From JACDAN01 sp035265935 (GTDB lineage: Bacteria > Actinomycetota > Thermoleophilia > Gaiellales > Gaiellaceae), in the NCBI GenBank assembly GCA_035265935.1, contig DATFOC010000008.1, positions 31,438 to 95,437 of the forward strand: DNA of 64,000 nucleotides. The letters run 5' to 3'. Numbering within the stretch: position 1 is the first letter of the stretch; each line of letters begins with the position of its first letter. The position numbers and the translations under genes were made by a program. Below, piece by piece: positions 15,632-23,705 of this stretch. The notes under the pieces were generated by a model. That model ran no database searches and was not told the origin of the DNA. It was given only the letters and a program-made list of their open reading frames with translations.

Positions 15632-16687
15632 CTACGCCCGGACGATGAAGACCGGCGTCCCGACCCGAACGCGGCCGAACAGCCACTCGGCTTCCGGGAT
15701 CCTCATTCGGACACAGCCGTGCGACGCGGAGTAGCCGATCGAAGCGGGGTCCGGCGTCCCGTGGATGCCGACGCCTGGCGCGCTGATGCCCATCCACCGC
15801 GTCCCCAGCGGGTTCCCCGGCCCCGGCGGGATCGGCTTCTCGTTCTCCGCCCAGTCCGAGTCCGGTGGGTACCACCAGGGATGCCGCTGCATCGTGACGA
15901 TGTGGAAACGACCGATCGGGGTTGGGTACGAAGACTGCCCGGTCGCGACGCCGAGGCGCTTCCAGAGCCGCATCCCGCGGAAGACGTTGAGCACCTTCGA
16001 CTCGCGCCGGATCACGATGATCGGCCCGAAGCGCGCGCGCGTCACCGAGGGCTCGACGCGCGCGGCACGGATCCGCAGCGCCGAGCGCCTGTGTGAACGC
16101 AGGTGGGCGACGATCGCGCGCACCGCGGGGCGCTGCTTGAGCACCCGCCCGGTCTGCTCCTTCGTGATCCTCGGCCGGGAGCCGCGCAGACCGACGAGCT
16201 CGGCGTTCCGCCCGTGCTTGTCGAAGCGCTTTCCAAGCGCTTTCACGTAGCGGGCGACACGGCCGCGGCGGAGTGTTACGAAGAGCGGAAGCTGCGTGCC
16301 GGGCGCAGCGCGGCGCGCCTGATCGATTGCGAGCTTCACGCGGGCGGTCGCGCCGAGCCGCTGAGCCGTGACGAAAATCCTCTTGCGGCCGAAGACGAGC
16401 GTGAGGGGCTCGTCGAACTCCGTCTGGACAAGCGCAGTCGCCCCGGCCGGCGTCAGCCCGCCGACCTCGACGCGGCCGACGGAGACGCCGTCGGGAATCA
16501 AAACGGCCTGCGGCGCCCGCGTCGTGGTCGCAACCGTCGTCGTCGGCGCGGTGGTGGTCGTGCCGGTGGTCGTCCCGGTCGTGATCGGAAGCTGCGAGAG
16601 GCCCGGCGAAGCGACGACGGCAGCGGCGAGCAGGCCCGCGGCTGCGCACGCGAGCGCACCAAGGATGATGGAGACCCCACGCCTCAT
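15632..16687 (-). CDS. L,D-transpeptidase with N-terminal Thr-rich linker
   Basis: The 351-residue envelope protein has a signal/anchor (residues 5-28), a Thr-rich linker of about 25 residues, a VanW/YoaR-like peptidoglycan-binding segment (VGGLTPAGATALVQ) and a YkuD catalytic domain ending in GIHGTPDPASIGYSASHGCV, with the nucleophile Cys in SHGCVRM. It makes 3-3 cross-links in peptidoglycan. ATG 16687 gives the signal peptide. It lies 9 nt upstream of tlpA. Confidence 0.88.
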   Translation of the reverse strand: MRRGVSIILGALACAAAGLLAAAVVASPGLSQLPITTGTTTGTTTTAPTTTVATTTRAPQAVLIPDGVSVGRVEVGGLTPAGATALVQTEFDEPLTLVFGRKRIFVTAQRLGATARVKLAIDQARRAAPGTQLPLFVTLRRGRVARYVKALGKRFDKHGRNAELVGLRGSRPRITKEQTGRVLKQRPAVRAIVAHLRSHRRSALRIRAARVEPSVTRARFGPIIVIRRESKVLNVFRGMRLWKRLGVATGQSSYPTPIGRFHIVTMQRHPWWYPPDSDWAENEKPIPPGPGNPLGTRWMGISAPGVGIHGTPDPASIGYSASHGCVRMRIPEAEWLFGRVRVGTPVFIVRA

Positions 16688-16713
16688 CGGCGGCAGTGTA
16701 GAGAAAACCCCTG

Positions 16714-18234
16714 CTAACTCTTGCCATCGGGAGCCGTCGGGAGCGGATCCTCCTCGAACCGTCCGCCTCCGGCTGCGAACTCCACGATCATCCGGTCGGT
16801 GATCCATTCCACGGGCGCGCGGTCGTCCGTCCACGGGTCGCCCGACGGCCGAATCGGCCTCAGGTTCGCGCGCAGGTCCGCCACGAGAGGGTCGACCTCG
16901 GCCGGCGCCGGCCGCTCCCGGCCGGTCGTCTCTCCATCCTGGCCGATCACGATCTGGTTGAAGCGCAAGGGCTGCCACGCGAACGCTCTCGGCAGGACGG
17001 CCGCGAGCGTCCCGCCGATGTTGTCGGCGAGATCGTGGTTGTCCGGCGTCGTCGCGACGTTCAGGGCGACGATCCCTCCCGGCCTGAGCCGCTCGCGGAC
17101 GAGCTCGAAGAACTCCTTTGTCGCGAGGTAGAACGGCACGTACGGCGGGCGATAGGCGTCCACGATGATCACGTCGTACGTCTGGTCGATCCTGCGCAGG
17201 AATGCACGAGCGTCCGCGTCGTGCACCGAAAGCGTCCCGATCTCCCTCATCCCGAAATACCGGCGTCCGGCGTCGCTCACGGCCGGGTCGAGCTCGACGC
17301 CGTCGACCTCTGCTCCCGGGTAGAAGCGCTCGTACGCCCGGGCCGCCGTGCCGGCGGCGTTTCCGAGCATCGCGACCTGCTCGGGCTGCCGCCCGAGCAG
17401 GTCGACGACGGCGACGTACGTGTCCCAGACGCCGCCGGTCAGCACGTCGTCCTCCCGCCAGACGGAGTGCGTTGCGAGCCCCTCGTCGAGGTAGAGCCGG
17501 CGGACGCCGTCTTCCTCCACGACCTGGATGAACTGGTAGCGCGACTCGTCCTCGAAGATCACCCCGCTCTGTCCCTTCACCGCCCCCGGCGGGATCAGAA
17601 GCAGGGCCGCGAGCCCGGCCGTCAGCAGGAGCCAGCGGCGCCCGAGCAGGACGGCGCCACTCGCACCGATCAGCGCTGCCGCCGCTAGCAGCGTGCGCTG
17701 CGTCCCGATCGCCGGGATCGCGACGAGTGCGGCAACGAACGTGCCCAGCAGGCTGCCGATCGTCGAGACTGCGTACAGCCGCCCGGCGACTGTCCCCGCG
17801 CTCTCGATGTCCCGGATTGCAAGCCGGATCGCGAACGGCGCCACCATTCCCATCAGGGTCACGGGCGGCACGAACAGGACGAGGACGCCGAAGAACGAGC
17901 CGATCGCGGCGCCCGCCGAAACCCGGTCGAGCCCCTCGACCGAAAAATCCAGGATCGGGCGGGCGACGAGCGTCGCGAACGCGACGAGACAGGCCGCGGC
18001 CGCGACGACGAGGCCGAGCGCCCTGGGCGTCGGGTACCGGTCTGCGAGTCGGCCGCCTAGCCAGTAGCCGACCGAGAGCGACGCGAGCGTGAGCCCGATC
18101 ACGTTCGCCCAGACGATCGTGGAGTTCCCGAAGTACGGGGCGAGCAGTCGCGACGCAGCGATCTCTGTCGCCAGCGTCCCGACGCCGGCGGCGAAGACGA
18201 CGCACGTCAGCGTCGCCTGGAAGGACAGCTTCAA
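16714..18234 (-). CDS. Membrane-fused spermidine synthase-like protein
   Basis: The 506-residue protein joins an N-terminal MFS-like half (about seven helices, residues 1-215) to a Rossmann methyltransferase-like spermidine synthase half (GNAAGTAARAYERF as nucleotide loop, GVELDPAVSD, IIVDAYRPPYVPFYL). Polyamine activity is unproven in such fusions; the loop here is GNAAG rather than GGGDG. TTG 18234 overlaps the phosphatase stop (TTGA). Confidence 0.8.
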   Translation of the reverse strand: MKLSFQATLTCVVFAAGVGTLATEIAASRLLAPYFGNSTIVWANVIGLTLASLSVGYWLGGRLADRYPTPRALGLVVAAAACLVAFATLVARPILDFSVEGLDRVSAGAAIGSFFGVLVLFVPPVTLMGMVAPFAIRLAIRDIESAGTVAGRLYAVSTIGSLLGTFVAALVAIPAIGTQRTLLAAAALIGASGAVLLGRRWLLLTAGLAALLLIPPGAVKGQSGVIFEDESRYQFIQVVEEDGVRRLYLDEGLATHSVWREDDVLTGGVWDTYVAVVDLLGRQPEQVAMLGNAAGTAARAYERFYPGAEVDGVELDPAVSDAGRRYFGMREIGTLSVHDADARAFLRRIDQTYDVIIVDAYRPPYVPFYLATKEFFELVRERLRPGGIVALNVATTPDNHDLADNIGGTLAAVLPRAFAWQPLRFNQIVIGQDGETTGRERPAPAEVDPLVADLRANLRPIRPSGDPWTDDRAPVEWITDRMIVEFAAGGGRFEEDPLPTAPDGKS

Positions 18235-20915
18235 GACGTCTTCTTGACGACGACCACGGCGGAGTCGTCCGCGAGCCCGCCGCCGGCGAATGCCCGCGAA
18301 TCCTCCACGACGGCGCGTGCCAGCTGCTGCGCCCGCAGTGCGCGTTTCTCTCCCAGCAGGCGGTCGAGCCGCACCTTCCCGTAGAGCTCCGCCCCGACTC
18401 GGGACTCCACGACCCCGTCTGTGAACAGCACGACGGACGCGCCCGGCTCCAGCGTCGTCCTGGCCTCGGGATACTGCTGATCGGGCGCGATTCCGAGCGC
18501 GAGCCCGCGTGCCTCCAGCTCCTCCACGGCTCCGTCCGGCCGCACGACCCGCGGCTCGGGATGACCGGCGCCAGAGCAGGCGAGCTCGCCGGTCGCAGGG
18601 TCGAGGGTCAGGTAGAGCATGGTCACGAACTTGCCCTCCTCGACCTCGTCGAGCACGACCTGATTGGCGATCCGCATCAGCTCGGACGGCTCGGGATGCT
18701 CGCGGGCGAGCGACCGGAAGACGAACTTCGTCATCGCCATGTCCGCCGCCGCGTCGATCCCCTTCCCGGTCACGTCGCCGACCACGACGGCGAGGCGGCC
18801 GTCGGGCAGGACGGTGTAGTCGAAGACGTCGCCGCCGACGTCTAGGCGGGACGAGGACTCGTAGACGCTGCCGATCTCGATGCCGGCGATGTCCGGTGGC
18901 TCGTCCGGCAGGAGCGACCGCTGCATCGCGTCCGCGAAATGGACTTGCTGCTCGTACAGCCTTGCGTTCCCGATCGCGAGCGCCGCCTGGGCAGCGAGGG
19001 CGCGCGCGGCCTCGAGCACCTCGACGCCGATCGGCCGGGCGGGATCGAGCGAGATCAGCGTGAGCGCCGCCATCACTTCTCCCGCCGAGACGATCGGGAC
19101 GAGCGACGCCGTCGAGCCGCGCTCCAGGAACGGGATCAGCAGCTCGTGGCCGCCGCCGAGTCGTTTCGCCCGTCTCCGGGTGAGGACGACCGGTGTCGCG
19201 GCCTCGATGTGGTCGAGCGGCTGCGGCCGGCGCAGGATCGGGTCGAGCGCGACGGCGAGCCGCGCATCGGGAACATGGATCGCACCCGGGACCAGGGAGT
19301 CACCGCGCTCGTCGGGCATTCGCAGGACGGCGGCGTCGACGTCGAGGAGCTCGACCGCCGTTCTGGCGATCGCGCCAACGGTCTCTTCCAGCGACAGGCT
19401 CTCGGAGAACGAGCGGGAGATCTCGTAGAACGCCTCGAGGCGCTTGGCCGCGAGGAGCTCCGCGTCGAGCGCCTCCTGGCGCTCCCGCGCGAGCCGCGCC
19501 GTGTCCTCGTGCAGGCCGGCGTTCTGAACTGCGACGGCGAGCTGCCCCGCAAGCGCCGCGAGCAGCATCGACTCGTTCTCGCCGAGCCGCCGCTTCGCGG
19601 GCAGATAGGCGACGAGCATGCCGATCAGCTCTCCGGCAGCGCGAAGCGGGACGACGACGGCCGCCTCGATCCCCGATTCCGAGACGGCGTCTCGGACCGA
19701 CCCCAGGCGAGGGTCGCTCGTTGCGTCCTGGACCTCGACCACCGGCCTCGCGCGAAGACGTTTCAGGATCAGGTCGAGAAACCCCTCGGCGACACGGAGA
19801 TGCGGCCCGGCGAGCCCGCGCTCGGCCGCGGCATCGAGCCCTCCCGCCTGTCGGAGGTAGACCGCGGCCCGGTCAGTCTCCAGCAGTTCGCCGACTCGGT
19901 CGACCGCCGTCTCGAGCGTGTGCGAGAGCGAGAGCTCGGCGATCGCCTGCCCGACCACGGCGAGCAGTGCCCGGCTGCGCTCGAGCTCCTGCGTCAGGTC
20001 GCTCATCCGTTCGCCCGCCCGCACCGCGTGGGCGGCGCGGGCGCCGAACCTCGCCAGCCTCGCGAGCTCGTCCGCGCTCGGCTCGTTCTCGGCATCGAAC
20101 ACGAGGCGCAGGCCGCCCACACACGGCTCGCCGAGCCGGATAAGCACGACGCCGCCCTCGAGCCCCACGCTTCCGTTCCCCGAGAGCAGCTCGTCCGCGT
20201 CTCGCACGGCCGCAGTGGCGTCGACGAGGTCGTTCGCGTGCCCGACAGACGCGATCGGCTCGGGCCGGCCGTTCAGGCGCCAGAGGATGCACGAGCGGGC
20301 CCCCGTCGTCTCGAGGGCGAGGCGAGCGATCCGTTCTCCGCTGCGCGACTCCTCCGCCACGACTGCTAGGGCGCGCCCGGCGAGCTCGATCGTCGCCTCG
20401 CGGCCGGTCGCAGGCGAGTGCCCCTCGATGGGCTCGACCGCCCGGACGAGCAGCGACGCGTGGCTTGCGATCATGCGTGCGAGCAGGACGTCGTGCTCCG
20501 AGAAGGACTCGCCGGCGCGCGCCAGCTCGAGGCTCACCAGCACTCGTCCTTCCGAGGAGACCGGGCAGATCAGGATGCGAGCTGCGCCCCAGCGGCGTGC
20601 GAGCCGGCGAACCGCCTCCGGCAGATCGTCGTTCTCGGTCAGCTCGTTGAGACCGATTTCCCCCTCCGCCATGCGCGAGCCTTCGAGTTCGGCGCGCAGC
20701 GCCGGTGACGCCGCCCACACCCCACGCGCCCGCAGGCCTGCGCCGCCGGGCTCGGCTACGCGGATGACTGCCAGCGTGGCACCGACACCCGAGGCCGCCG
20801 CTTCCGCCAGCACACCGATGGCGCCGTCCAGGTCCTCCGCGTCCACGAGATCCTGGCCAACGGCCGCGAGGCTCCTGAGAGCCGCCTGAGAGACCTCTTG
20901 TCCGGCCGGGATCAC
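18231..20915 (-). CDS. Multi-GAF protein with SpoIIE/PP2C-type phosphatase domain
   Basis: The 894-residue cytoplasmic signalling protein has three or four GAF-like domains over about residues 1-640 and a C-terminal SpoIIE phosphatase (AMQRSLLPDEPP, DVGGDVFDY, VVVGDVTGKGIDAA, VLFTDGVVESR, DDSAVVVV) with the metal-binding Asp residues intact. Such proteins usually dephosphorylate anti-anti-sigma factors under control of sensed ligands. GTG 20915 is preceded by TACACT by 6 nt. No partner anti-sigma gene is in the window. Confidence 0.85.
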   Translation of the reverse strand: MIPAGQEVSQAALRSLAAVGQDLVDAEDLDGAIGVLAEAAASGVGATLAVIRVAEPGGAGLRARGVWAASPALRAELEGSRMAEGEIGLNELTENDDLPEAVRRLARRWGAARILICPVSSEGRVLVSLELARAGESFSEHDVLLARMIASHASLLVRAVEPIEGHSPATGREATIELAGRALAVVAEESRSGERIARLALETTGARSCILWRLNGRPEPIASVGHANDLVDATAAVRDADELLSGNGSVGLEGGVVLIRLGEPCVGGLRLVFDAENEPSADELARLARFGARAAHAVRAGERMSDLTQELERSRALLAVVGQAIAELSLSHTLETAVDRVGELLETDRAAVYLRQAGGLDAAAERGLAGPHLRVAEGFLDLILKRLRARPVVEVQDATSDPRLGSVRDAVSESGIEAAVVVPLRAAGELIGMLVAYLPAKRRLGENESMLLAALAGQLAVAVQNAGLHEDTARLARERQEALDAELLAAKRLEAFYEISRSFSESLSLEETVGAIARTAVELLDVDAAVLRMPDERGDSLVPGAIHVPDARLAVALDPILRRPQPLDHIEAATPVVLTRRRAKRLGGGHELLIPFLERGSTASLVPIVSAGEVMAALTLISLDPARPIGVEVLEAARALAAQAALAIGNARLYEQQVHFADAMQRSLLPDEPPDIAGIEIGSVYESSSRLDVGGDVFDYTVLPDGRLAVVVGDVTGKGIDAAADMAMTKFVFRSLAREHPEPSELMRIANQVVLDEVEEGKFVTMLYLTLDPATGELACSGAGHPEPRVVRPDGAVEELEARGLALGIAPDQQYPEARTTLEPGASVVLFTDGVVESRVGAELYGKVRLDRLLGEKRALRAQQLARAVVEDSRAFAGGGLADDSAVVVVKKTS

Positions 20916-20921
20916 CCGACA

Positions 20922-20927
20922 AGTGTA
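20922..20927 (-). promoter_or_regulatory. Predicted -10 box of the GAF/SpoIIE gene (TACACT)
   Basis: TACACT, identical to the radical SAM promoter box, lies 6 nt before the GTG start. Confidence 0.5.
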
Positions 20928-20960
20928 GGAGGCTCCAACGCCACGAGACTTGAGTCGCCA

Positions 20961-21060
20961 GGGCACCCTCGGCGCCCGGATCCATCGTTCTCAGTCACAC
21001 CCATATGAAGCTCATATGGGTGCTCCCTGCGTCCCGTGACTCCGGCCCCCGAGCGCACCC
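20961..21060 (-). repeat. Structured hairpin element, copy 2
   Basis: On the minus strand this reads outer arm (21060-21041), GACGCAGGGA (21033-21024), an 11-bp inner stem (21023-21013 with 21007-20997, loop 21012-21008), GACTGAG (20996-20990) with a diverged ACG tail, and the closing outer arm (20980-20961). The inner stem sequence is unlike the other copies but fully paired, with a G-U at its base; two outer-arm mismatches are also G-U on this strand. It lies between divergent genes, upstream of the GAF/SpoIIE gene. Confidence 0.75.
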
Positions 21061-21093
21061 CGGCAACGAAACATCGCGACGTCGGAACTCTTA

Positions 21094-21099
21094 TAGAGT
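21094..21099 (+). promoter_or_regulatory. Predicted -10 box of the 78-residue protein gene (TAGAGT)
   Basis: TAGAGT is followed by 6 nt and the ATG at 21106. Confidence 0.45.
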
Positions 21100-21105
21100 G
21101 CGGCG

Positions 21106-21342
21106 ATGGCCGAGCCCGCCCGGCGCCCCGATGCCGTGGAAGAGCCGCCGCTTCCCGATCCGATCGCGGTCGAGCGTGCGTACCGATTTCACAAGACCCG
21201 TCGGCGGATCCGGCAGGAGCGGAAGCAGGAGCGGGCTCTTGCGCGCCTGCGTTTCTTCGCCATCCTCCTTTCGCTCCTGGTTCTCGCGGCGTACCTGTCA
21301 CTCGTCGTCTGGCGGCAGATCGAGCAACTGTTCGGCCTCTGA
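21106..21342 (+). CDS. Small basic single-pass membrane protein (78 residues)
   Basis: A Pro/Glu-rich N-terminus is followed by a very basic stretch (YRFHKTRRRIRQERKQERA) and one membrane helix (FFAILLSLLVLAAYLSLVVW). It would be anchored with its basic part inside. No family is recognised; the leaderless-type promoter and good coding pattern support it. The downstream membrane gene starts 26 nt later. Confidence 0.65.
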   Translation: MAEPARRPDAVEEPPLPDPIAVERAYRFHKTRRRIRQERKQERALARLRFFAILLSLLVLAAYLSLVVWRQIEQLFGL

Positions 21343-21355
21343 CCGGCGCATCCCG

Positions 21356-21361
21356 GATACT
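21356..21361 (+). promoter_or_regulatory. Possible -10 box of the 158-residue membrane protein gene (GATACT)
   Basis: GATACT is followed by 7 nt and the GTG at 21369; it has G in place of the first T of TANNNT. Confidence 0.3.
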
Positions 21362-21368
21362 TCCCGCC

Positions 21369-21845
21369 GTGGAATCACCCGAGACCTATCCGCCGGAGGC
21401 CTACGAGCCTGAGGAGAGCCCGGACCGCTTCGCGCCGGACGCGGCCTGGGTATGGGGCGCCGGCGAGCGCCTGACGTGGCTCGGAGGGATGGTGCTCGCG
21501 CTCTCGACCCTGATGGGCTGGTACGTCAACACCTCCGGCGACCTGACCGTCGCCGTGATCGGCTGGCATACCGGCGCGTTGGCGAAAGTCGTGCTGCTGA
21601 TCGGCCTCGCCGTCGTCGCCCTGCACTTGCTCCATGCGGCCGGCATCGAGCTCCCCGCCACCGTTCCCGAGAGCCTGGTCGTGATCGTGCTCGGCTCGCT
21701 CGCGACGATCCTCGTCCTGCTCCGCGTGATCTCGATCCCGGACGACTTTCAGCCGGCAAGCCGCGGGATCGGGATCTGGATCTCGTTAATCGCGGCGGTC
21801 GCGGTGATCGTCGCCGGCTTGTTGCGAGCCTCGGAAGAGCTCTAG
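21369..21845 (+). CDS. Four-helix membrane protein of unknown function
   Basis: The 158-residue protein begins with an acidic, Pro-rich segment (about 30 residues) and then four membrane helices, the first with LTWLGGMVLALSTLMGWY and the last near the C-terminus. GTG 21369 removes an upstream extension lacking coding character. It converges on the MerR-receiver gene with a 5-nt gap. Function unknown. Confidence 0.65.
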   Translation: MESPETYPPEAYEPEESPDRFAPDAAWVWGAGERLTWLGGMVLALSTLMGWYVNTSGDLTVAVIGWHTGALAKVVLLIGLAVVALHLLHAAGIELPATVPESLVVIVLGSLATILVLLRVISIPDDFQPASRGIGIWISLIAAVAVIVAGLLRASEEL

Positions 21846-21850
21846 TCCGG

Positions 21851-22453
21851 CTACGCGCGTAGCAGTTCTTTTGTGCGCGCGATGAGGTCCTGAGGATTGA
21901 ACGGCTTGCCCAGGAAGCCCTGCGCACCGCGTGCCTGCGCGTCGTCGTCGGAGCTCTCGACCTGGCCGCTGAACATGATCACCGGGATCGAGCCCATGCC
22001 GTGGCGCTCCTGCATGCGGCGGAGCATCTCCCAGCCGTCCACGCCGGGCATCATCACGTCGAGGAGGATGAGGTCGGGAGGCTGCTCCTCGAGTGCCGCG
22101 AGCCCTTCTTCGGCGCTGCCCGCCTCGCGAACCACGTACCCGTCCATCTCGAGGTTCACGCGGACGAACTCGCGGATCCGCGGGTCGTCGTCGACGATCA
22201 GGACGCGCGGCGTGCCGCGCGCACGGGGGCCGCTGGAGTCGGCCGAGCCCGACACGAAGGCGTCCAGGTCCCGCTGGCGGTACCGGCGATGGCCGCCCGG
22301 CGTGTAGAAGGCCGGCAGCCGACCCTGATCGGACCACTTCCGGATCGTGCTCTGGGCGACTCCGAGGTACTTCGCAGCCTGGCCGAGGGTCAACCAGTCG
22401 GCGCCGTCATTTCCCTGCGGCTGCCTGCGTGCCTTGCCCCCGACCTCGGCCAC
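21851..22453 (-). CDS. MerR/excisionase-type HTH fused to a response-regulator receiver
   Basis: The 200-residue protein reverses the usual order. An N-terminal MerR-type helix-turn-helix (LTLGQAAKYLGVAQSTIRKW, then PGGHRRYRQRDLDAF) precedes a complete receiver (VLIVDDDPRIREFV, phosphoacceptor in LILLDVMMPGVDGWEM, Lys in FLGKPFNP). It probably binds DNA in a phosphorylation-dependent way. No histidine kinase is adjacent. GTG 22453 is preceded by TAGATT by 5 nt. Confidence 0.85.
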   Translation of the reverse strand: MAEVGGKARRQPQGNDGADWLTLGQAAKYLGVAQSTIRKWSDQGRLPAFYTPGGHRRYRQRDLDAFVSGSADSSGPRARGTPRVLIVDDDPRIREFVRVNLEMDGYVVREAGSAEEGLAALEEQPPDLILLDVMMPGVDGWEMLRRMQERHGMGSIPVIMFSGQVESSDDDAQARGAQGFLGKPFNPQDLIARTKELLRA

Positions 22454-22458
22454 CCAGG

Positions 22459-22464
22459 AATCTA
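22459..22464 (-). promoter_or_regulatory. Predicted -10 box of the MerR-receiver gene (TAGATT)
   Basis: TAGATT lies 5 nt before the GTG start. Confidence 0.45.
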
Positions 22465-22480
22465 AGCAAAGCTGAACTTA

Positions 22481-22499
22481 TTTCGCTGTTTGCGCGAAA
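22481..22499 (-). terminator. Small terminator-like hairpin
   Basis: TTTCGC (22481-22486) pairs with GCGAAA (22494-22499) around a 7-nt loop just past the stop codon at 22502. A weak AU-rich stretch follows on the minus strand. Confidence 0.45.
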
Positions 22500-22501
22500 G
22501 C

Positions 22502-22732
22502 CTACGGAGTGACGGTCACCGTTCGCGTCTCCGTGACGCGGTTCGTCTGCGTCCACGGCTGGATCGTTCGCACGCTCGTGACCGGCTTCGACGGCTCCGG
22601 GCGGTCCTCGAGCGCCTGGCCCACGGCTACGCCGACGGCGAAAACGATCACGGCGGCGGCGATTCGAATCACCCAGCCGAGGACACCGGCGCCGCGCTTG
22701 CGACGCCTGCGGACGGGGGCAGCGGTGCTCAT
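22502..22732 (-). CDS. Small membrane protein with Thr/Val-rich C-terminus (76 residues)
   Basis: A basic N-terminus (VRRRRKRGAG) is followed by one helix (VIRIAAAVIVFAVGVAVGQAL) and an external tail ending VTETRTVTVTP. This tail is like the linker after the lipobox of the GerMN lipoprotein at 25547-26308. ATG 22732 overlaps the upstream gene by 4 nt. Function unknown. Confidence 0.6.
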   Translation of the reverse strand: MSTAAPVRRRRKRGAGVLGWVIRIAAAVIVFAVGVAVGQALEDRPEPSKPVTSVRTIQPWTQTNRVTETRTVTVTP

Positions 22733-23061
22733 GGCGCGTAGTCCGTCGCGCCCCGCGCGTAGCGATGGAATGCCGCATCCTGCGCGACCGACACCTTGGC
22801 GGTCCACCCGGGCCGGTCGGCTCGTTCGGCGACGGCCTCGTACACCCAGCCGTCATCGCCCCCGTAGACCTCGGCGAGCTGCGCGAGGGTGAAATGTTCC
22901 CCGATGCGTCTCCGGAGCGCCTCGGTGACAGCCTCGACCTGTGCCATGAGCGTCTCGTAGGCGTCCGAATCGGAGACTGACGCCCTCAGGCGGCGGTCGC
23001 CCTCCTCCCACTGGTGCCTCGCGGCGTCCAGATAGCTCGCCACAGTTCCGTCCTTACCCAT
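22729..23061 (-). CDS. Conserved-looking helical protein of unknown function
   Basis: The 110-residue soluble protein has helical segments (SYLDAARHQWEEGDRRLRA, VEAVTEALRRRIGEHFTLAQ) and a terminal segment with Trp and Tyr. ATG 23061 overlaps the DUF501 stop; GTG 23043 is an alternative. It lies in a DUF501, unknown, small-membrane-protein operon. I do not recognise the family. Confidence 0.6.
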   Translation of the reverse strand: MGKDGTVASYLDAARHQWEEGDRRLRASVSDSDAYETLMAQVEAVTEALRRRIGEHFTLAQLAEVYGGDDGWVYEAVAERADRPGWTAKVSVAQDAAFHRYARGATDYAP

Positions 23062-23557
23062 GGGCGTCCAGGGTGCAGCAGCGACCAGGCCATTTCGGCT
23101 CGATCTCGGCGTAGATCCGTTCGCCAAGCTCGTATCCGGGGCGCGCGAGCGCGAACGCGACGTGGGCGTGCAGGCACTTCAGCCGTTGCGGATTGGCGGT
23201 GCCGCCGATGCCAAGATCGAGCGTGCCTCCCTGCTCGCGGCCCACCCGGCCGCGCGCCAGGTCACGGCGGATGACACGCTGCTCGGCCGTCGCCTCGTCG
23301 AGGCTCCGCGCGAGCCCTTCGTCGCCGGCGGCGAGCTCGCTCCAGCGCTCGATGCCCCCGGCGGCCTCGAGCCTGGCCACTGCCGCGACGAGGTGGCGAC
23401 AGGTGAGGTAGAAGGTCGTCGGAAAGGGATCGCCGGCGCTGTCGTACGGTGCCTGAACGGTTACGGCCGGCGCGCCGAACGGGCAGCGGACGGCGACGCG
23501 CAGGAACGCGCGCGGCTCGCGGCCCAGCTGCCGCTCGACGATCGCCCGGTCATCCAT
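23054..23557 (-). CDS. DUF501 family protein
   Basis: The 167-residue protein matches DUF501 (Rv1025-like): VERQLGREPRAFLRVAVRCP, FYLTCRHLVAAVARLEA, and GIGGTANPQRLKCLHAHVAF with conserved Cys and His residues. In actinobacteria it sits next to ftsB and eno, as here. Biochemical function unknown. It has its own TAGGAT box 8 nt before the ATG, downstream of the copy 3 hairpin. Confidence 0.85.
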   Translation of the reverse strand: MDDRAIVERQLGREPRAFLRVAVRCPFGAPAVTVQAPYDSAGDPFPTTFYLTCRHLVAAVARLEAAGGIERWSELAAGDEGLARSLDEATAEQRVIRRDLARGRVGREQGGTLDLGIGGTANPQRLKCLHAHVAFALARPGYELGERIYAEIEPKWPGRCCTLDAHG

Positions 23558-23565
23558 CGTCTCCG

Positions 23566-23571
23566 ATCCTA
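23566..23571 (-). promoter_or_regulatory. Predicted -10 box of the DUF501 gene (TAGGAT)
   Basis: TAGGAT is followed by 8 nt and the ATG at 23557. It suggests a fresh transcript starts after the copy 3 hairpin. Confidence 0.45.
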
Positions 23572-23599
23572 GTGCCGCTTCTGGTGATGCTCCCCCGTC

Positions 23600-23705
23600 G
23601 CAGGCGGGCGGTGACCAAGCCGGGACAGGACGCAGGGAGCCTCGATGCTAAGAAGCATCGAGGCGACTGAGGACGCAGCCCGGTGCCGTGTCACCGCCCG
23701 TCTGC
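23600..23705 (+). repeat. Structured hairpin element, copy 3 (opposite orientation)
   Basis: Read on the plus strand: outer arm 23600-23615, GACGCAGGGA (23629-23638), a perfect 11-bp inner stem (23639-23649 with 23654-23664, loop AAGA), GACTGAGGACGCAG (23665-23678), outer arm 23690-23705. The outer arms match in 15 of 16 positions; the 3' arm contains the ftsB stop codon. The conserved motifs are identical to copies 1 and 4 while all stems differ. Here the motif is antisense to the flanking genes. Confidence 0.78.

Noticed and set aside
14610..16727. Very long open frame across ccmH, tlpA and the transpeptidase on the minus strand
   Set aside because: Only its 3' end (ccmH) has homology; the rest is an Arg-rich shadow of genes in another frame, common at this GC content.
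15632..18205. Apparent fusion of spermidine-synthase region to the L,D-transpeptidase
   Set aside because: The N-terminal part is a shadow in a different frame; the transpeptidase has its own ATG and signal peptide at 16687.
20948..20954. Half of a HAIR (HspR) operator, CTTGAGT
   Set aside because: The second half-site ACTCAAG at the right spacing is missing, and the neighbouring gene is not a heat shock gene.
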